A DNA stretch of 64,000 nucleotides from Acorus gramineus (taxonomy: Eukaryota; Streptophyta; Magnoliopsida; Acorales; Acoraceae): the NCBI GenBank assembly GCA_030737835.1, contig CM060850.1, positions 24,407,774-24,471,773 of the forward strand, in the 5' to 3' direction. Under the pieces are notes generated by a model that searched no databases, was not told the origin of the DNA, and saw only the letters and a list, made by a program, of their open reading frames with translations. The translations under genes and the position numbers were made by a program. Shown one piece after another: positions 26,901 to 41,900 of this stretch (its first letter is position 1; the number at the start of each line of letters is the position of its first letter).

Positions 26901-29900
26901 TCTGCAGATGAACATAACCCTGCATTTTGTACCTTTACCGTGCAATCACTGGAGGCAGTGATCACACGACTTCCATCTGTAGAAAATATCGCGTTATTCA
27001 CATAAGATGTGTGGCCACGAAACTCCTTTAGCCTTTTTCCTGACTTGAGCCCGTGTATCCTGCAATTGTGGCCGTATCATTTTAGAAAAATCAAATATAA
27101 CATAACATTTCCTCAAAGGATAAATTCCTACATTGGTATATGACAAATAAACGACATGATATGAACATCATAAATGTGATCCTTAATTATCTGGGCTCAT
27201 TGCCTATCAACAGAAAGTGGTATAGGAGAAAGTGGTATGGGTTACACAGGTGGAGTTCTAGTTCTAGCACCTTAAAAAGGATCTGTCAACCTATGTGCTT
27301 GGTGGAGAGAGAGGCTCTGTTCCCCTCCATGGAGTAGTTCTTCTAAATTTTTTGCATCAAATTAAAGGTATGGACAGGCTGTCTCCCACCATGTAGGTGT
27401 TTTATCCAAATTTCTGCAATAAAAGTAAAGGTGGTGAGCTTCCACTTTTCCTCAGAAAAAAAACACCCTTATCATTTTTACAAGTTTAGGTCCAAGAGTA
27501 ATGGGTATAGTTAGTCCTAAATTAAGTTTGAATGTTGGCGAGTCCTATGATAAGAGTCCTAAATTAAGTTAGAAAATTTTAAATCAGGTATATCCAAAAT
27601 GTTTTGCAAGAATTGCTGATTTCCGGAAATACATAGTAATTTGTCCAAACGATGAAGAACATTTGAACAATCATATTTCAGGTTATGGTTGTTGGAACAA
27701 AGTTTTGAATTGTTTGAACGATCTGTTGTTACTTTCTAGTTTTTAGAACAATCTTTTGACCGTCTAGACAATCATATTCAAATTTTGAGAAGCACAAGTT
27801 TAAAAACAAGTTTTATCTATTCTGTTGAGTAAATCTCAAGCAATTAGTACTAGAATTACTGACATGTTCATCCAAACGATCTAAGGTATGTCTGAACAAT
27901 CTATGGTTAAGGGCATTCCAGGAAAAATTCTATGTTGCAGTTTTTGCTAAACCTAATTATATAAATTGCATCTTTTGACAACCCTTTCCATGAAGAGATG
28001 GTATTTTTGATATTGCAAAATCTAGGGAGGGCTTTTGAAAACCAATTGACCTTCTTCATGGTGTGATCTCTTTTGGCTATTAAAAATCCATGGAAGCCTC
28101 TTTTTGAAACATCTATCCTTGAGGTTTGGAGAGATCTTCACCATTGCCCTGCTTCAACCTCTAACTAACATTGTGAGTGTGAATCTGATCCACAGAGGAT
28201 CAAAGAGATCTTTGTTGTCAAGTAGGACTAGGAGAGAGGAATGGATGACCTTGAGAAGCGAGGGAAAATTTTGTGAGCAGAGAACCATCCTACTATAAGG
28301 ATCTTCGGAGGAACCAAAAGGACGACTCTTCAACTTGGTGAATGCGATAGCAATAAGCTGTCCAAATGAATGATTCAAGAAGGATCTAGACATTTATGTC
28401 ATTGCATTATGTTGTAAGAAACTCTGTATTCATTAGTGATTGGTTTTGCTAGACTCCGACCCATTGATTTTCCCTTAAGGGTTTCTTACGTAAATAATTC
28501 TTACCACCTTCTGTGATTTTGATATCTTCATTTAAGCTTGATTTATTTATGAAATCATCCATCAATATGACTATTTGTGACTCGATCAATTATTATATGT
28601 GTTGGATTGATCTATCATATTTGTGATTGTATATCATTATTGATGAAATCTGAATCATTGAAATAGAACATCTTGACTCATTCAACACAACCCCCCCCCC
28701 CCCCCCCCCTCCTCCTCCTCCCCAAAGTCATGGGTGGGCAAAGATACAAGAAAAGGGACAGATAAAACTTGAAAAATATACATTTCTGAATGGCTAAAAA
28801 AAATGAAGATCATACGATACGCTATTCATACACCATTCAATAGAGCCCAAGAATAAAAAAGATTCAGGATGAGCAACGCAGTCCATCAGTTGATTTACTT
28901 AGATGTAGTGAAGAAAACAGTAAGAATAGTTCACTTTGTACGGATGCAGGCTGACATTTGCCAACATAGACTCTATGAAGTCGAACATGGAATATTTGAA
29001 TCAAGATCACAGATTAATGATAGTATATAAGATAATATACCTCTTGCAAGAGAAACTACCGTTGCCAGGTATATCAAAAATAGTGAAAGCAGGAATGTCA
29101 GAAAACTCATGAATTTAAAATGTCATCAAGAACAAGGTACAGATATCTATTTATCAAAAATGTAAAACAGCCACATGGCCAGCTTACCAATGGATGCCAG
29201 ATTTGTAAATCTTCCAATGTATGTTCACATTTGAAAAGATTAAATAAATCCCAAAGACAAGAATTTCAGGCAACTGAATAGGAAAAAAAAATTCCACCAA
29301 CTATACTGAAGAATAGGGAAAGGATTGATTTTAGGCACAATTACAGATGTACTTTAAATTCTAATATTGATACCAAGGTAGCATACCTGATATTATATAC
29401 AAAGAAAGAGAGAGTTGCAGATATTCCTAAATATAATAGTTATTTGCCACATAGATATAAACCCCTAATAAGTATTACATATCCCGATGCAAACCTTGCA
29501 GTACTGTCAAACGATGTACTTAGAAGCTGGCTTCCATCTCGAGAGAAGACAACACTGGTCACTCCCTGTGAATGTGCATTTTCAATTCGACGCAAGCATT
29601 GGCCACTCCTTAAACGCCAAATCTGAAAAAGTGTAGAACATGAGCCTTAAGAAATACATAGAGATTAACAGAACGTATCCAACTTGAATTGATCAATTAT
29701 CATCATTAGTAATTTTAGATGTTAAAAACAGTTTTGGTAAAGGGTGTGTGAGTCCAAAATTGTATCCCGTGATCCAATAGTTGTAAGTCATACATTGGTG
29801 ATGTCTAAGTTGTCATATGATGATTCAACAACCAAAGAAAATTGAACCTCACATCTCCTTGAAGATTCTCTCGCTTGAGCATTTTCAACAAGTAAATCAA

Positions 29901-32900
29901 TTAGGGCACATTTCCATTTTACCTAGGTAGTTTCCTCAGTATGCATACGTGTAAAAAAAAATACATTGCATTTGAAATTTTGGGATAGGTGTTCGAACAT
30001 TTTTCAAGGCATTTGAAATGAAAGAAACCCCAATTTGCTGGGGTAGTTGGGTACACAACTGGCATTCAAACGGGCCTTCACAGCAACTGAAATGATAAAA
30101 TTCCAGTTTCAGAATAAGGCTTTCTGTAATTTCAATTATAATATCTGGGGCTAAATTAGCTTTCACAATGAAACTTTCTGTTATTTCAAATGGCAGATAC
30201 GATCAAAGCCTCCCAGAAAAATTACATTGTCATTTTGAGCAGGTATCTCAGTGTTTGAATGCCGAACACAGTTCTCAACATAAATAAATAAACATACTAC
30301 ATTTTTGCCATTTCAAACAGCTCACTTTCCCATTCATATAGTCTCGTAAGTAACAGAATCCTTTTTTTCACCCATTTTCCCAATGAAAGGGATCATTATT
30401 TTATTTATTTTGGGGGGGGGGGGGAGTTGGAGTGAAAAAAAAAAAGGGGGGAAACCTTTAGGAATCCGGTGAGCTAAGGTTTAACTGAAAATTTTGGGAG
30501 ATCACTTCTGTCGTTTATTTATTTTCATTTGGCTCTCTACGTAAGATAATTGGGGCAATGAGCACGACAATAACATCTGCAATGATATGAGCAACACTTC
30601 CCATACAGTAATTCGTAAATTGTCTCCACCTATGTAGAAATGATACTTCTTATAGTTTAGATATTCAGAAATACCTTGATCATTCCATCTTGTGAGCCAG
30701 ATGCAAGTGTCTCTGAGTCTCTACTAAAATCAACACATAGAATGACACTGTCGTGCATCATAAAAGCTTCCTGCAAGGTTCTCAACACAACACAATTAAT
30801 TAAGATAATAAAAACCTCAAACTTGTTGTAAAAAAACATGGCTTGGGATAGAACTAGTACATCGACTGATGGATATCAAATTGCAAGAATGAGAAGATAT
30901 TCAGTATCAATGATTGGGCTTGTGTTTAAATAGCCATGAACTGAAAAGGAAAACTAAAAAGGCAACAAATATCTACCCTCCTGGTTTCCTTTGGATCAAT
31001 TTCACATGACAATGACATCTCAGTAGAAAAGTTTTGCCATTTTTTCATCTTAAAAAAATAAAAAAAATAAAAGGACAATGGCAATTACATTAAATATTTC
31101 AACTAATAACTAATAAGCTTGGCTGATAGTTTTGCTTCCACTCTTACTTGGGAGATGGGCAGGGGACAGAGACCTTATTCTAGTTGAATCCATGATGTAA
31201 GGATGGTCAGCTGTGTAGATGTTTTCCTAACTTATTCAATGTAGCAGTGACCATGACCAGGACGATGAGGGAGTTTTGGCACGAGGATAGGTGCAACTCA
31301 TGGGAGATCTTATGTGCATTCATATTCTCGGACATTGATGTTCCAAACCAAAGATCCAAATTTATTGTTCTCACAAGACATACATAAGTAAATAATAAAA
31401 AAGGATTCAATTTAAGGAATAAACAAAATTTTGTGTTCTGGACATAAGATCAAGTGTATGCAAGAGGAGCTATACAAGTCACTGTATCTTGGAGGGTTTA
31501 ATACGATTTAGTCAGTGGATCAATTACCTAATGGCAAAAGGAAATGATTTGAAAACAAACGATTTAAAAGAGAAAAGGAAATATGATCTACTCATTTATA
31601 ATTTGAAAATAAACTCGAGAACGCATAAGTTTATTTCAATGTTTTAAAACAGATGAGAAAAAATCGTCATTTATAAATTTTATATATATATGATCTTTTC
31701 CTGAAAGTCAAAGAAAGAGGACACAGGTAGGCAAAGGTCCAACCAATCAATAGGTACCAATTAGCCACTGAAAACCTACTGGTGGTTCAGATCAGGTAAA
31801 AATCATGATATCTCTGGTTGACAGCAAGATTAAATCTAACCTGAACTCAACCTGACCCACCAACTGAAAGACCTATTTATAGCAAATCTCAAGGCATGAA
31901 TTAGGCATGCATTACAAATATTTCATACATTTGAAAAGAATTAGACAATTTAATTTCACTACACAATGCTGACAGGAAAACAAGAATTAGAAAAGTCCAA
32001 CAAAACAAGATTAAAAAGATGGACTAGATTTAATAACCAGCATTAAACAGGCGGAAATATTGCTTGGGCAAAAAGACGAGTTGCAGGGAAGTATAATAGC
32101 TTCTGGTTGATTCTATTACTGAGAATACGAATGGAATAATGAAGTCCCTAAGCCCCTATTTTGGTAGAAGAATAGATGTGGAATAGGATGGAATAGAGGT
32201 ACATAAGCCCAAAAAAACTTGTTTGTTTGCAAGGAATATATGAGTATAACTATGCCAGAATATGTGAAAATAAATTTGCATTAGTATTCAAGGTCCCCAC
32301 TAGGATTGTGTAATTCCACGGGATCCATTCCATTAATAATACAAGGGGGTCAAGTCAAACCATCATCACCTCTTATAAATCAGCGGGGTCCACATGTCAA
32401 TTATTTTTTTATCTTTTATAAATCTTTATTAACGTCATATTCGCTTTTTATCCACAACATATCCATGGTCAAACAGATTTTTAAAAAAAAATGGTCATAG
32501 CACAACAGTTCAGTTTAGCGGTGTTACCGATAGGACCTGGGTTTGAGTTTTGGCGCTGACTTACCCACTTGTTTATTGGCGATTATTCGAAAGAATTTTT
32601 TGTGGGACCAAGACAAACAGGTGGAGGTAGCCTTCCCAGCTCGACTGTAAGGTCAACCATGGGGTCCCTCCGATATCCATATCCATTGTCGACCAACAAC
32701 AAAAATTTCATTATTACACTTCCCAACGAGAGTAACTAAAAAACACAACCAAACAAAATGGTTTATTCCACCGATATAATTGTCTATACTGGAATACTTA
32801 TCTATCGTGAAATAGCTTATGTCGCTCCCCAAAAGGGAGATAATGGTGTGGGGGAAGCATAAGGCAAGAACAGTATCTGTGAACGTGGGTAGGGTAGGAA

Positions 32901-35900
32901 TTTCATTACAGCATTGTATTCATTTCCAGGATTTTTATTTTATCTTGTATCATGTCAAGATACAATTCATCTCCTATGATTTTTGTTGCTATCCTATGAA
33001 ACATTGGCAGACCATAGCATTGGCTAGGCAGGGCAAAGCATGAGGAAAGCATAAGGCAAGAACAACCTCAGTGAATTTATGTAGTAGTATTGTATTCATT
33101 TTCTGCCTTTCATTTTATCTTGTATCATATTATAAATCACCTCATATCCTCCATAATTCATTGCTATCCTATGGACTATGGAACTTTCCAATGTTTTTAA
33201 CAAAATTACAAGCTATGAGCTTCCACCTTTCCCCAAAAAATAATTTTAGAAATTGAAGATTAATCTACCAAGAGCATATGATCTTTAGTTATGTTATGCA
33301 AGATTAATATGGAGAAATGTGGTGGATGAGAATAATCAAAGATGACAAATGAAGTTTATGTGTAGCAATGCTTCAACAATGATGTCCCACCATAGGGAAA
33401 CAAAAGTTTTCACAATGTGTAGCAGTGGACACCTCTTCTTGACAACAAAGACTAGTTCTGGTATTAGCAAATTAAAGATTTATTGGCAAATAATCCTGAA
33501 ACAGTCCACAACTAACATAAAGTTATATTCGTGACTTATATTTTTCCTCCAAACAAAAAAAACCATCAAGTTTGCTTTATGGCGTACTCCTTCCTTAACT
33601 ACAGATCCTCATTTTACCTACCCTATAATCTAGTATTCCTCCATGGCTCAAAAAATCAACAGGAATAGTAGAATATCATTTTCTCAATGTAAATGTTGTA
33701 GGCTAATTGAGATAGAGATACTCAAATCATAATTGTAGTAGTACATGAAAATTTATTTCGTCTGTCATGTCCTCCGACTTAACACACAATATTTCCAGAA
33801 TTCAACCCTCACAACCTGATTAAGTACAGCTTATGTAGCTTAGAATAGACATTAATATCATAGTAAAAATATCCTTGCTCAGTTAAGTGTTGCATGATAG
33901 GTCATAGTAAAAATATCATTGCTCAGTCAAGTGTTGCATGATAGGCTAAGTTCACTATTTCTCTCATCACTGCCAATCAACAAATGGAAACAGGAACAAA
34001 TACAAATCATACCTTGCGCAGGTGGAGTGCCTTGAAAAACACTAAAGTGATCGCTCAGAAGGGAGTGCTTGCAAGAGTTAATACAGGTTTACTAATTTTA
34101 TTAGTCATTATGTGTTTGTAACTGTGGACAACTATTATCAAGAAAGCAGAAGTGGCACACTCCTCCACTGGTTTAGGAAAGAAAAGGCAGTTCAAAGAAC
34201 TTACATCAGCCTGGTACTGCAGATCCTTCTTAATTTTCCCACTTGTGTAGTCCCAGACCTAAATTGAGCCAAGTTAGCAAGCATGCGAAAAACCCTTTTC
34301 AAGAGTTCCAAGAGATTTCATTAGTATTATGTATGTTATTCAGTAAAGTACCTCAATAAAACCATCAAAAGAGCACGACACTAGGCACTGTCCGTCAGGT
34401 GAGAAACGAGCACATTCTGCATGACTCTTTGATCCAAACTGGAGAAGAAAAAAAAGGCATCATAACAAAAACAATTGACAGATCCCATATATCATTTAAC
34501 AGCAATAGTAAGATACAATCAGAATAAGAAATTCAGAAATGGTTGACTCGGAAATGGTGCAAGCAACCCATGTATGGTGCATATGGTCGCACTTTGATTT
34601 TTTTTCTAAATTAAAATTTTTAAGTTGTTATCCATTCAAATGCCCCAAAATAACACATTTATTTGACATTTTAAAACCACATGTCAGTATTCGGGTGTTA
34701 GAACAGACGCCACCCTTTTAACCCAAAATAACAAAAATATTTCATTTTTCCATCATCCCACGAACTCTTTGACTGGATCGTATAAGATCGTGATCTTGCG
34801 ATATTTTCTTCAACTCCTTCAATTTCTACGTGGTTGAAATGATTGGGGAAGAGGATTTCATCGTTCCTTGCTTTGTTCTTCAATCTAGGTAGTTGTTTCA
34901 TCATTTTTTATCCAATTCGTATGTGTATTTTTAGATTGATATTCTTTAAAATAATGTTTATTACTATTCCTTCAATTTTTTTTTGCATCACATAGCCGTT
35001 GCTGTCTGTTTTGGAAATCCCCAATCAAAAAAACCTAAATCTCCCAAAATCCTGGCCATGAATCTTTTGAAAATGTTCATAGATTTTCTGATTTTGTTCA
35101 TTTCATGGTTAGTTCCCAACCCAATGAGGATGCTTCGTCCTCCCAAAGAATTAAAAAAAATGGTAAAAGGTCCTTCATCCTCTCGCCCTTCAAAGAAGGA
35201 TAAAAGTGATCAATCCTCCTCCAAGGATGATATTTTCTAGGATAATCATGCTAAAAACGCATTTGATCGAACCTTTGTTATTCTCTTTTTGCTTCTTGAA
35301 AGACAAACTACCTTTGAAAAGTTCAAGAATATGACATCTTATTCTACAGTTCCCACCATATTTTCTTCTCGTGGATGGCTGAATATGAGTCTTCTAGGTG
35401 GTGTATCTTATATGCAATAAGAGAACCCACTCTATAAATAAAGTAAAGTTGGTAAAGAATAAGTAATATAAATCTCTTGATTTTTGTTTATTAAATTGAC
35501 TCATAGGAAAACAGAGAAGACAAGAAGAGTCCCGCATGAGATATGGCCTATTCATAGCAGAAAAAGGGGTATGAGATGCATTAACTTATACACCCACTAG
35601 TTATTATTTAGATAAAATGAATATTTTATTTGAGATACAAATAAAATGGATATATATATATATATATATAGTAGTGATATGATACGATCCTTGCGAACCA
35701 CGTATATATATCCCTTATCGAGGTATATGCATCAATAAAGAAAGCGCATTAGCTCATTGAAGCATATACCTCACTACGCTATATGCTTTCTTTATTGACG
35801 CATATCTCTCGATAAGGATGTATATACGTGATTCGCATGGACCGCACGGGCCGCATATTATCATTTCACTATATATATATATATATATATATATGCGCTA

Positions 35901-38900
35901 ACGTGTACCTTCATTGTGACAGAAATATTTGTTGGGTATGTTTCATCCTCATCCTGCCTCATTGCCGCTGTTCCTCTAAACAAGTCAAATTGTGTTCCAG
36001 GGGGCAGCAATCCTGAAGTGCTCACAACAATATCCTTGAGAAAATTAATAGACATGGGCATAGAATACCACAAATGGTTGAAGCAGATAGTGTTAGAATT
36101 TAAGGAAACATGCATGACCTTGGTGCTGCTGCCACTTTAGAGCTTGACCAATTAGAGCCATTAATCTTGATGGTGGCACAACTGTAACTTCAGCAGCTAT
36201 TGCTGCAACACAGACAAATAAAAGTCAAAATCCCAGAAAAGAAAAGCACATTTATTGATAATATTCAAATCTTTCGAAGACTCTCAGCTATACACAAACA
36301 CTGCTGATAAGTTATACATTTTATATAGTGACATTTTTAAGATAAGGGTAGGGTGTGGACCTATTAACTAATGTTAAATATCCATAAACAAAGACAAACA
36401 GTCTTCCCCATTCCGGAAAAGACTACATCAGAACACCAAACAAAAGCACAATACTCTTCCTTCCTGCCCCACAGTAAATCCTTCATTACTATTCAAGCTT
36501 ACAGTGATTGCACCATTCGACAGATAGGTTATTCACAATGCACTCCCGTTTATTTTCTACATAGCATATTCTTCTATAAAATATCTTGTCCTCATACAAA
36601 TGGCTATGAAATATCTTGTCCTCATATTCTTCTATGAAATATCTTGTCCTCATATTCTTCTATGAAATATCTTGTTATTTCTCCTCATACAAATGGCCCG
36701 ACAAACTGCATCCAGGATAAATTGAGTGAATTATTTTTTAATGACTTCATTCACTTTCTTTGTAATCGCCTCGATTGTTCATACATTTGCTGGACAGAAT
36801 CAAGATCTGCTTTCCCCACTGGTATTTTACTTAATCTTTTCCAAATCTTGCATCCATAGATGCATCTGCTAAGTGGGCTCCCCTTTGCAAAAGTCAAACA
36901 TCATGTTCCCATCATGCGGCCATCTATTTTTGTTATCCTTTGTAAAAAAAAAAAAAAAATCTATGTTCATATACAATGACCAAACAAAAGCCAGAATCAA
37001 CCAGGGAATTAAATTTCCAAATCTTCTTGCGTTTCAGAGCCATATTGAGTTCCACAATAATGCATTTACCATGGGAGATAGGTTGCTTTAAACTCATAAT
37101 ACATGCATGTAAGTATGTAACATTAGCACAGATGTGTTGCAGACATGCCACCTCAGAAGATGTAATTGGTAATATTATGATGTAGCTTCCATATGTTTTA
37201 TGTGTCATGTCTATGGACATATAATGAATATGGTGTTGTTCAACATGGCTCTCAAGCCTGAACACGTGGAGTCTTCGTTACATATTTTGACTTACACTCT
37301 TATACAAGTGTTCCAAAGATCTTCTGGTAATTGTGCGGATAATTATTAAAATTGTCTTGTATGATTGTTTCTTTAAAAAACATAGTTTCTTTTTCAACTT
37401 GATGTCACCCTCCTGTAGTGGTACCATATGCTTGGGAGAAGGGAATGCCTTGGCCGAGACTAGTTGAGGTGTAGGCAGAGTTACCACGTACGCCGGAAAG
37501 AATCAAGGGGGAAAAGTACATTCATGGAGATCATATCCAAAGTCATCTCCTAGATAACTCATCAGCCAAATAATTAATCTAAAAGATAAATTAAAATTTT
37601 TTCATACTGATACCTATCCTTCTCACTTGTCAGACTTGTATAGGAGGCCATGGTTTTTAAAAATAGACGATAAGTGAGCCAGTTTTCTTTTACTATATAT
37701 TTTTTTTCTTTGTCTAGCACATCCCGCATCTGCTCTCGTGTTTTTATTTTGGAATTTACCATTGAAATAAAATACTTCTTGGTGGTAGGCTCTCACCTCT
37801 CCTCCGAAAGAAGAAAACTGTATTACTTAAATTCTGACACATGAAACACGTGTATCATCAGCAAATATTCTATGCTAATACCAGACCTATACAGTACAAG
37901 CATTGGGTGCATCCATCAATCAAATGGGAGAGAATCCCATTGTGCACGACTCACAGAGGTAGTTGTATCTACTCTATCTGCTTCTTCATTGTGGACCCAA
38001 ACCGTAATTTCCCCATGAATCCTACTTTTTTATTGTCAATCCTAACATGACATGTGGTACTTGGGGACACCATCTTTATCTTAAAAAATCAAGATATTGT
38101 CCTAATGCAATGTATGGGACCAGAGGCTTTACAATTCACAACTGAAAATTTTTCCTTTTTCCTTGCATATTCCTGCATATAATGATGCTCTTTGTCGGGC
38201 TTGTCATCTTAATCTTGTTTGGCAGTAAGAGTATTCTTCGTTATGCGGCCTTGGCTTGGATTTTGATATCCACATGGAGGGAGAGAAACCTCATGATTCT
38301 CAGTCCTAACATGATATATGGTACAAGGGATACCATCTTTATCCTAAAAAATCAGGATATTGTCAAAATGCAATGCAAGAGAACCAGAGGTTCCTTGCAT
38401 TTTCCTGCCTATGATGACGCACTTTGTTGGGCTTGTCATCTCAATCTTTGCATGGAAGTAAGGGTATGCTTTGCTATCCATTGCTTGGATCGATACCTAC
38501 ATGGAGGTAGAGATATCTCAGGATCTCCAGTATAGGACACTGACGATTGAATCATTCATTAAGTTTTGTGCTCTCTTTAGGATCTTTTGGTAAATTTTTT
38601 ATATTTTTTGGTCATTGTACTTTGAATCTTGTCTGTTAAGGGATCTCCATTTCAGACAAAGAAAAACAATTTATTTTTTTCTACATGAATGAATGTTGAG
38701 AAAACAAGAATTAGTGAAGCTAATTGATCATCTTCTGGTGCTAATTGATCATCTTCTGGTTTTATTCCCATAGTTTACTATTTGTAGCCTCCTTATGTAA
38801 TGTAGTTGTAAATTTTGCCTATTCTGATGCTAGAAAATTTTTAAAATATTGAAATGAGATGAAATTGTTCTGTTTATATTTGATTTTATGATTAGTCATG

Positions 38901-41900
38901 GCATGAGGGAGGGGAAGATTGTATAGTGTCCAAGGAACAGAAGTTTGAAACTATTGAGGCATGGGTTTTTGGTCAAGTCTTTCTATTTGGTTCCAATTGG
39001 TATGCAGCATTCTTTACTTTAAATTCTTTAAACGAATTGAAAGACTAACAGAAGGTATATCAATTAGCAATTATCCAATGACTAAACCCAAAGAGCAATT
39101 TGAGTTAAAATGTAGACAGTGGAGAAAAAACCTTGAGCTATTAGTGCACGACGCTTCTCCTTGGAAGCTTCTTGATATGCCTGTCACGACATTTGAAGCA
39201 TCACGCTAGGTTGAAATTTTTTTCAAAGAAATGGCCACTAAAATAACTTCATATAACAAATGGTGTTCATGACAAGAAGAACGGTATTCAACAACCCAAC
39301 AAGATTGGCAATCCAGTACATACAAGAGAATAGTTAAACATAAAATACAACAGCCAATGAAAAGCTTAGTGAGAATCATAGTTGTCTGGGCTGCTAGGCG
39401 AACCGCCTAGGCGACACTTAATTAAGATCTTATTATTTAAATTGGTAATTATATTAAAGTTATTTATCTGCTTATCCATTCTTTAATTTATCCAAGAATA
39501 CTACTTAAAGTGAAGAATGCTATTTATAAATAAAGAACACATGGATGTAATCTAACCCTAATGGCATTAAAGAAGGAGAAAAGGGGGAAGAGATTGAGGG
39601 AGAATGAGATAAGAGTTCAGAAATTTTGAGGAGAGATAGGAGGTTGAGACAAAAAATCAATAAAGACTCACTTGGGACCGGAATAATCTACTGCACCGTT
39701 GGCCAGCAGGGTAAGTGATGTTTCAATCTTTCGATCGTGTTTTTTTTTTTTTTTTGTCTTTTATTTTTGAGGTTAGGCGAGGGATTGGACGGGCTAGGCT
39801 TGATTAAGGAGGGCTAGGCGTGATTTAGGGGGGTAGGCAGGCCCAGGCGCCCGCTTAATTAACATGCTATTAGGCGGGCGGTTGCCTAGGTCCATCTGGA
39901 CCGCCTAGTCGCCTAGGCGTCGGCGACTCCCAGACAACTATGGTGAGAATGTAGGATTAGTAGCAGATAACAGTGATCAGTGAGAATTAATAGAAGGATG
40001 CAGTTTTGTTAAGCAAGGTGGATCTAACTTGATAATATTAATTGCTAATAAAAAAATTTAGAAAAAACAAGAAGGGTGTTAAATTTTGGATATTTTATCA
40101 TAATGAACGAGGTTGAATTTTCTTCAAGTTGGTCTACCACCATTCCAAACATAGAATTTATAGGCACAGGTTGAAGAAAATGTTTATCAAAGTACACTCT
40201 TCTACTGCGGATCACCTAGGCTGAATTTTTCTGGTTTTTACCTTACGCTTTTTGTAATGGGCATTCTCTTTCTATTTAATAAAATGAAACCGAATGCCTA
40301 CCATTCCATCAAAAATAAAATACACTCTCCATATCAGCTGATGGTAAAATGTCCTAAGATTTCTTTCTTGCTTCATCTTTTAATCCATTAATTTCAGAAA
40401 ATTGTCCTTCCTTCCACTTATTCATTGTTTCCTATCATATTGCTTCTTGCCAATTTCCCCATCAGCCTTCTAAGATTAAAATGCACCTTGTTCTTTTTTC
40501 TTTTTCTTTTCTTTTTTTTTTTTTTTTTTTTGAGGGGGGAGGGCTAGCACAAATGCACCTCCCACCAAAGGATATATAGTATTATCTACTTGAACTTCTA
40601 GCTCTATATTAAAATACAAAGGAATCCTAAACTAAAGCTTAAAAACAAGGGTTTGTATTTCCATTTCTCCCATCACTGTCTGGTTAGGTAACTCAACATC
40701 ATGGTGCAATATAAATGTATATTGAACAGCAATTATAAACATGAAAATGTGTTAATAGACATTAAAAGAAACAAAGATTAAAGAACATCCAAAGGGCCAG
40801 GCAGTTATAGAGATGTTAATTTCTTAGACTAATAGACATGAGATCTGATGGTCAAGCATTAAAGTTGGATATACAATGCAAGTAACCACAGATAAAAGAT
40901 TCAGCAAAGGAAAGATAACTAGCCAAAAGGATGACAGAGAAAACAATGACTTCAAACTCATATTGAAAATTTGAAATGCACAAACCTCATGTGGATCAAA
41001 GTATGTCCGAACTAAGAGATGCTCAAGACGCAAATATCTTTCAGGTTGCTCTTGTTTCATAACGCCCATTGCTTGAGTTTGTCTTAAGATAGCACGTGCT
41101 GTATCCAATTCACGAAGCTCGATCATTTCTAGAACAATCTACAAAAAGATACAAATTAAGGGTAAAGAGGAGCTTACATGATACTACTTCCCTTGAGGCA
41201 GATCTTTTATAGAAAAGAATGCAAAGGATTTACAATGTACAAATTAGAGAAGAAAGGAGACATTATCAACTTTCAACATTGGCTTCGCATCATTAAATGA
41301 TGCCAGCACAACTATGAGAACTACTCCAATATGAGATGGATAAAAAAATAAAAACCAATACCCAACAACATTAAATGGTTGATCTTTTCAAATGATATAC
41401 CACATTCTCAAAGAGAGTTATTTTATTGTATGCCTGAACAAGTAAGAAATTCTCCTTATACAACACAGATGCAGAAACTGAAAATTTCACATTTTATTCT
41501 GATTGAATTATATTTCCTAAATGCATAGTCTCCGTTTGAGTAGCAACATAAGTCATTCTGATATAGATAATTATTCCAATATAGATAAAGAATAAGTCAT
41601 TTTCTGTTTAATTACATCTTTTGTTATTCTCGTTGGGAAATATATAATGAAGTTTTTGTTGTTTGATAGACCATGGCTGAGTTGTGCATAAAAGATGATA
41701 AAATGTGGATAAATAATTATAAAAAGTGAAAAAATGTTATGACATGTGAGCCCCCTATTTATAAGAGGTGATGACATGTGCCTCCCCTTGTATTAGTGGA
41801 ATAGATAGGGTGGAATAACACATTCAAGGGGGATCTGAAATACCAATTCCAGATTATACTCATCTATTCTGACATAGTTATACCCACTTATTCCTTACAA

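Larger units (their letters stand above)
30771..34204. other. SMU1 intron 8 (3.4 kb), the largest intron
   Basis: It holds a MITE carrying a nested SINE (32150-32843), a 192-bp tandem duplication (32855-33180) and a 44-bp tandem duplication (33859-33946). The splice ends are GTAAGTTC-like at the donor after 34205 and TTGCAG before 30770. Confidence 0.7.

Noticed and set aside
34983..35240. 85-codon frame with a lysine/serine-rich end in SMU1 intron 6
   Set aside because: It lacks a recognisable domain and splice partners. It could be a retroelement gag fragment but nothing supports that.
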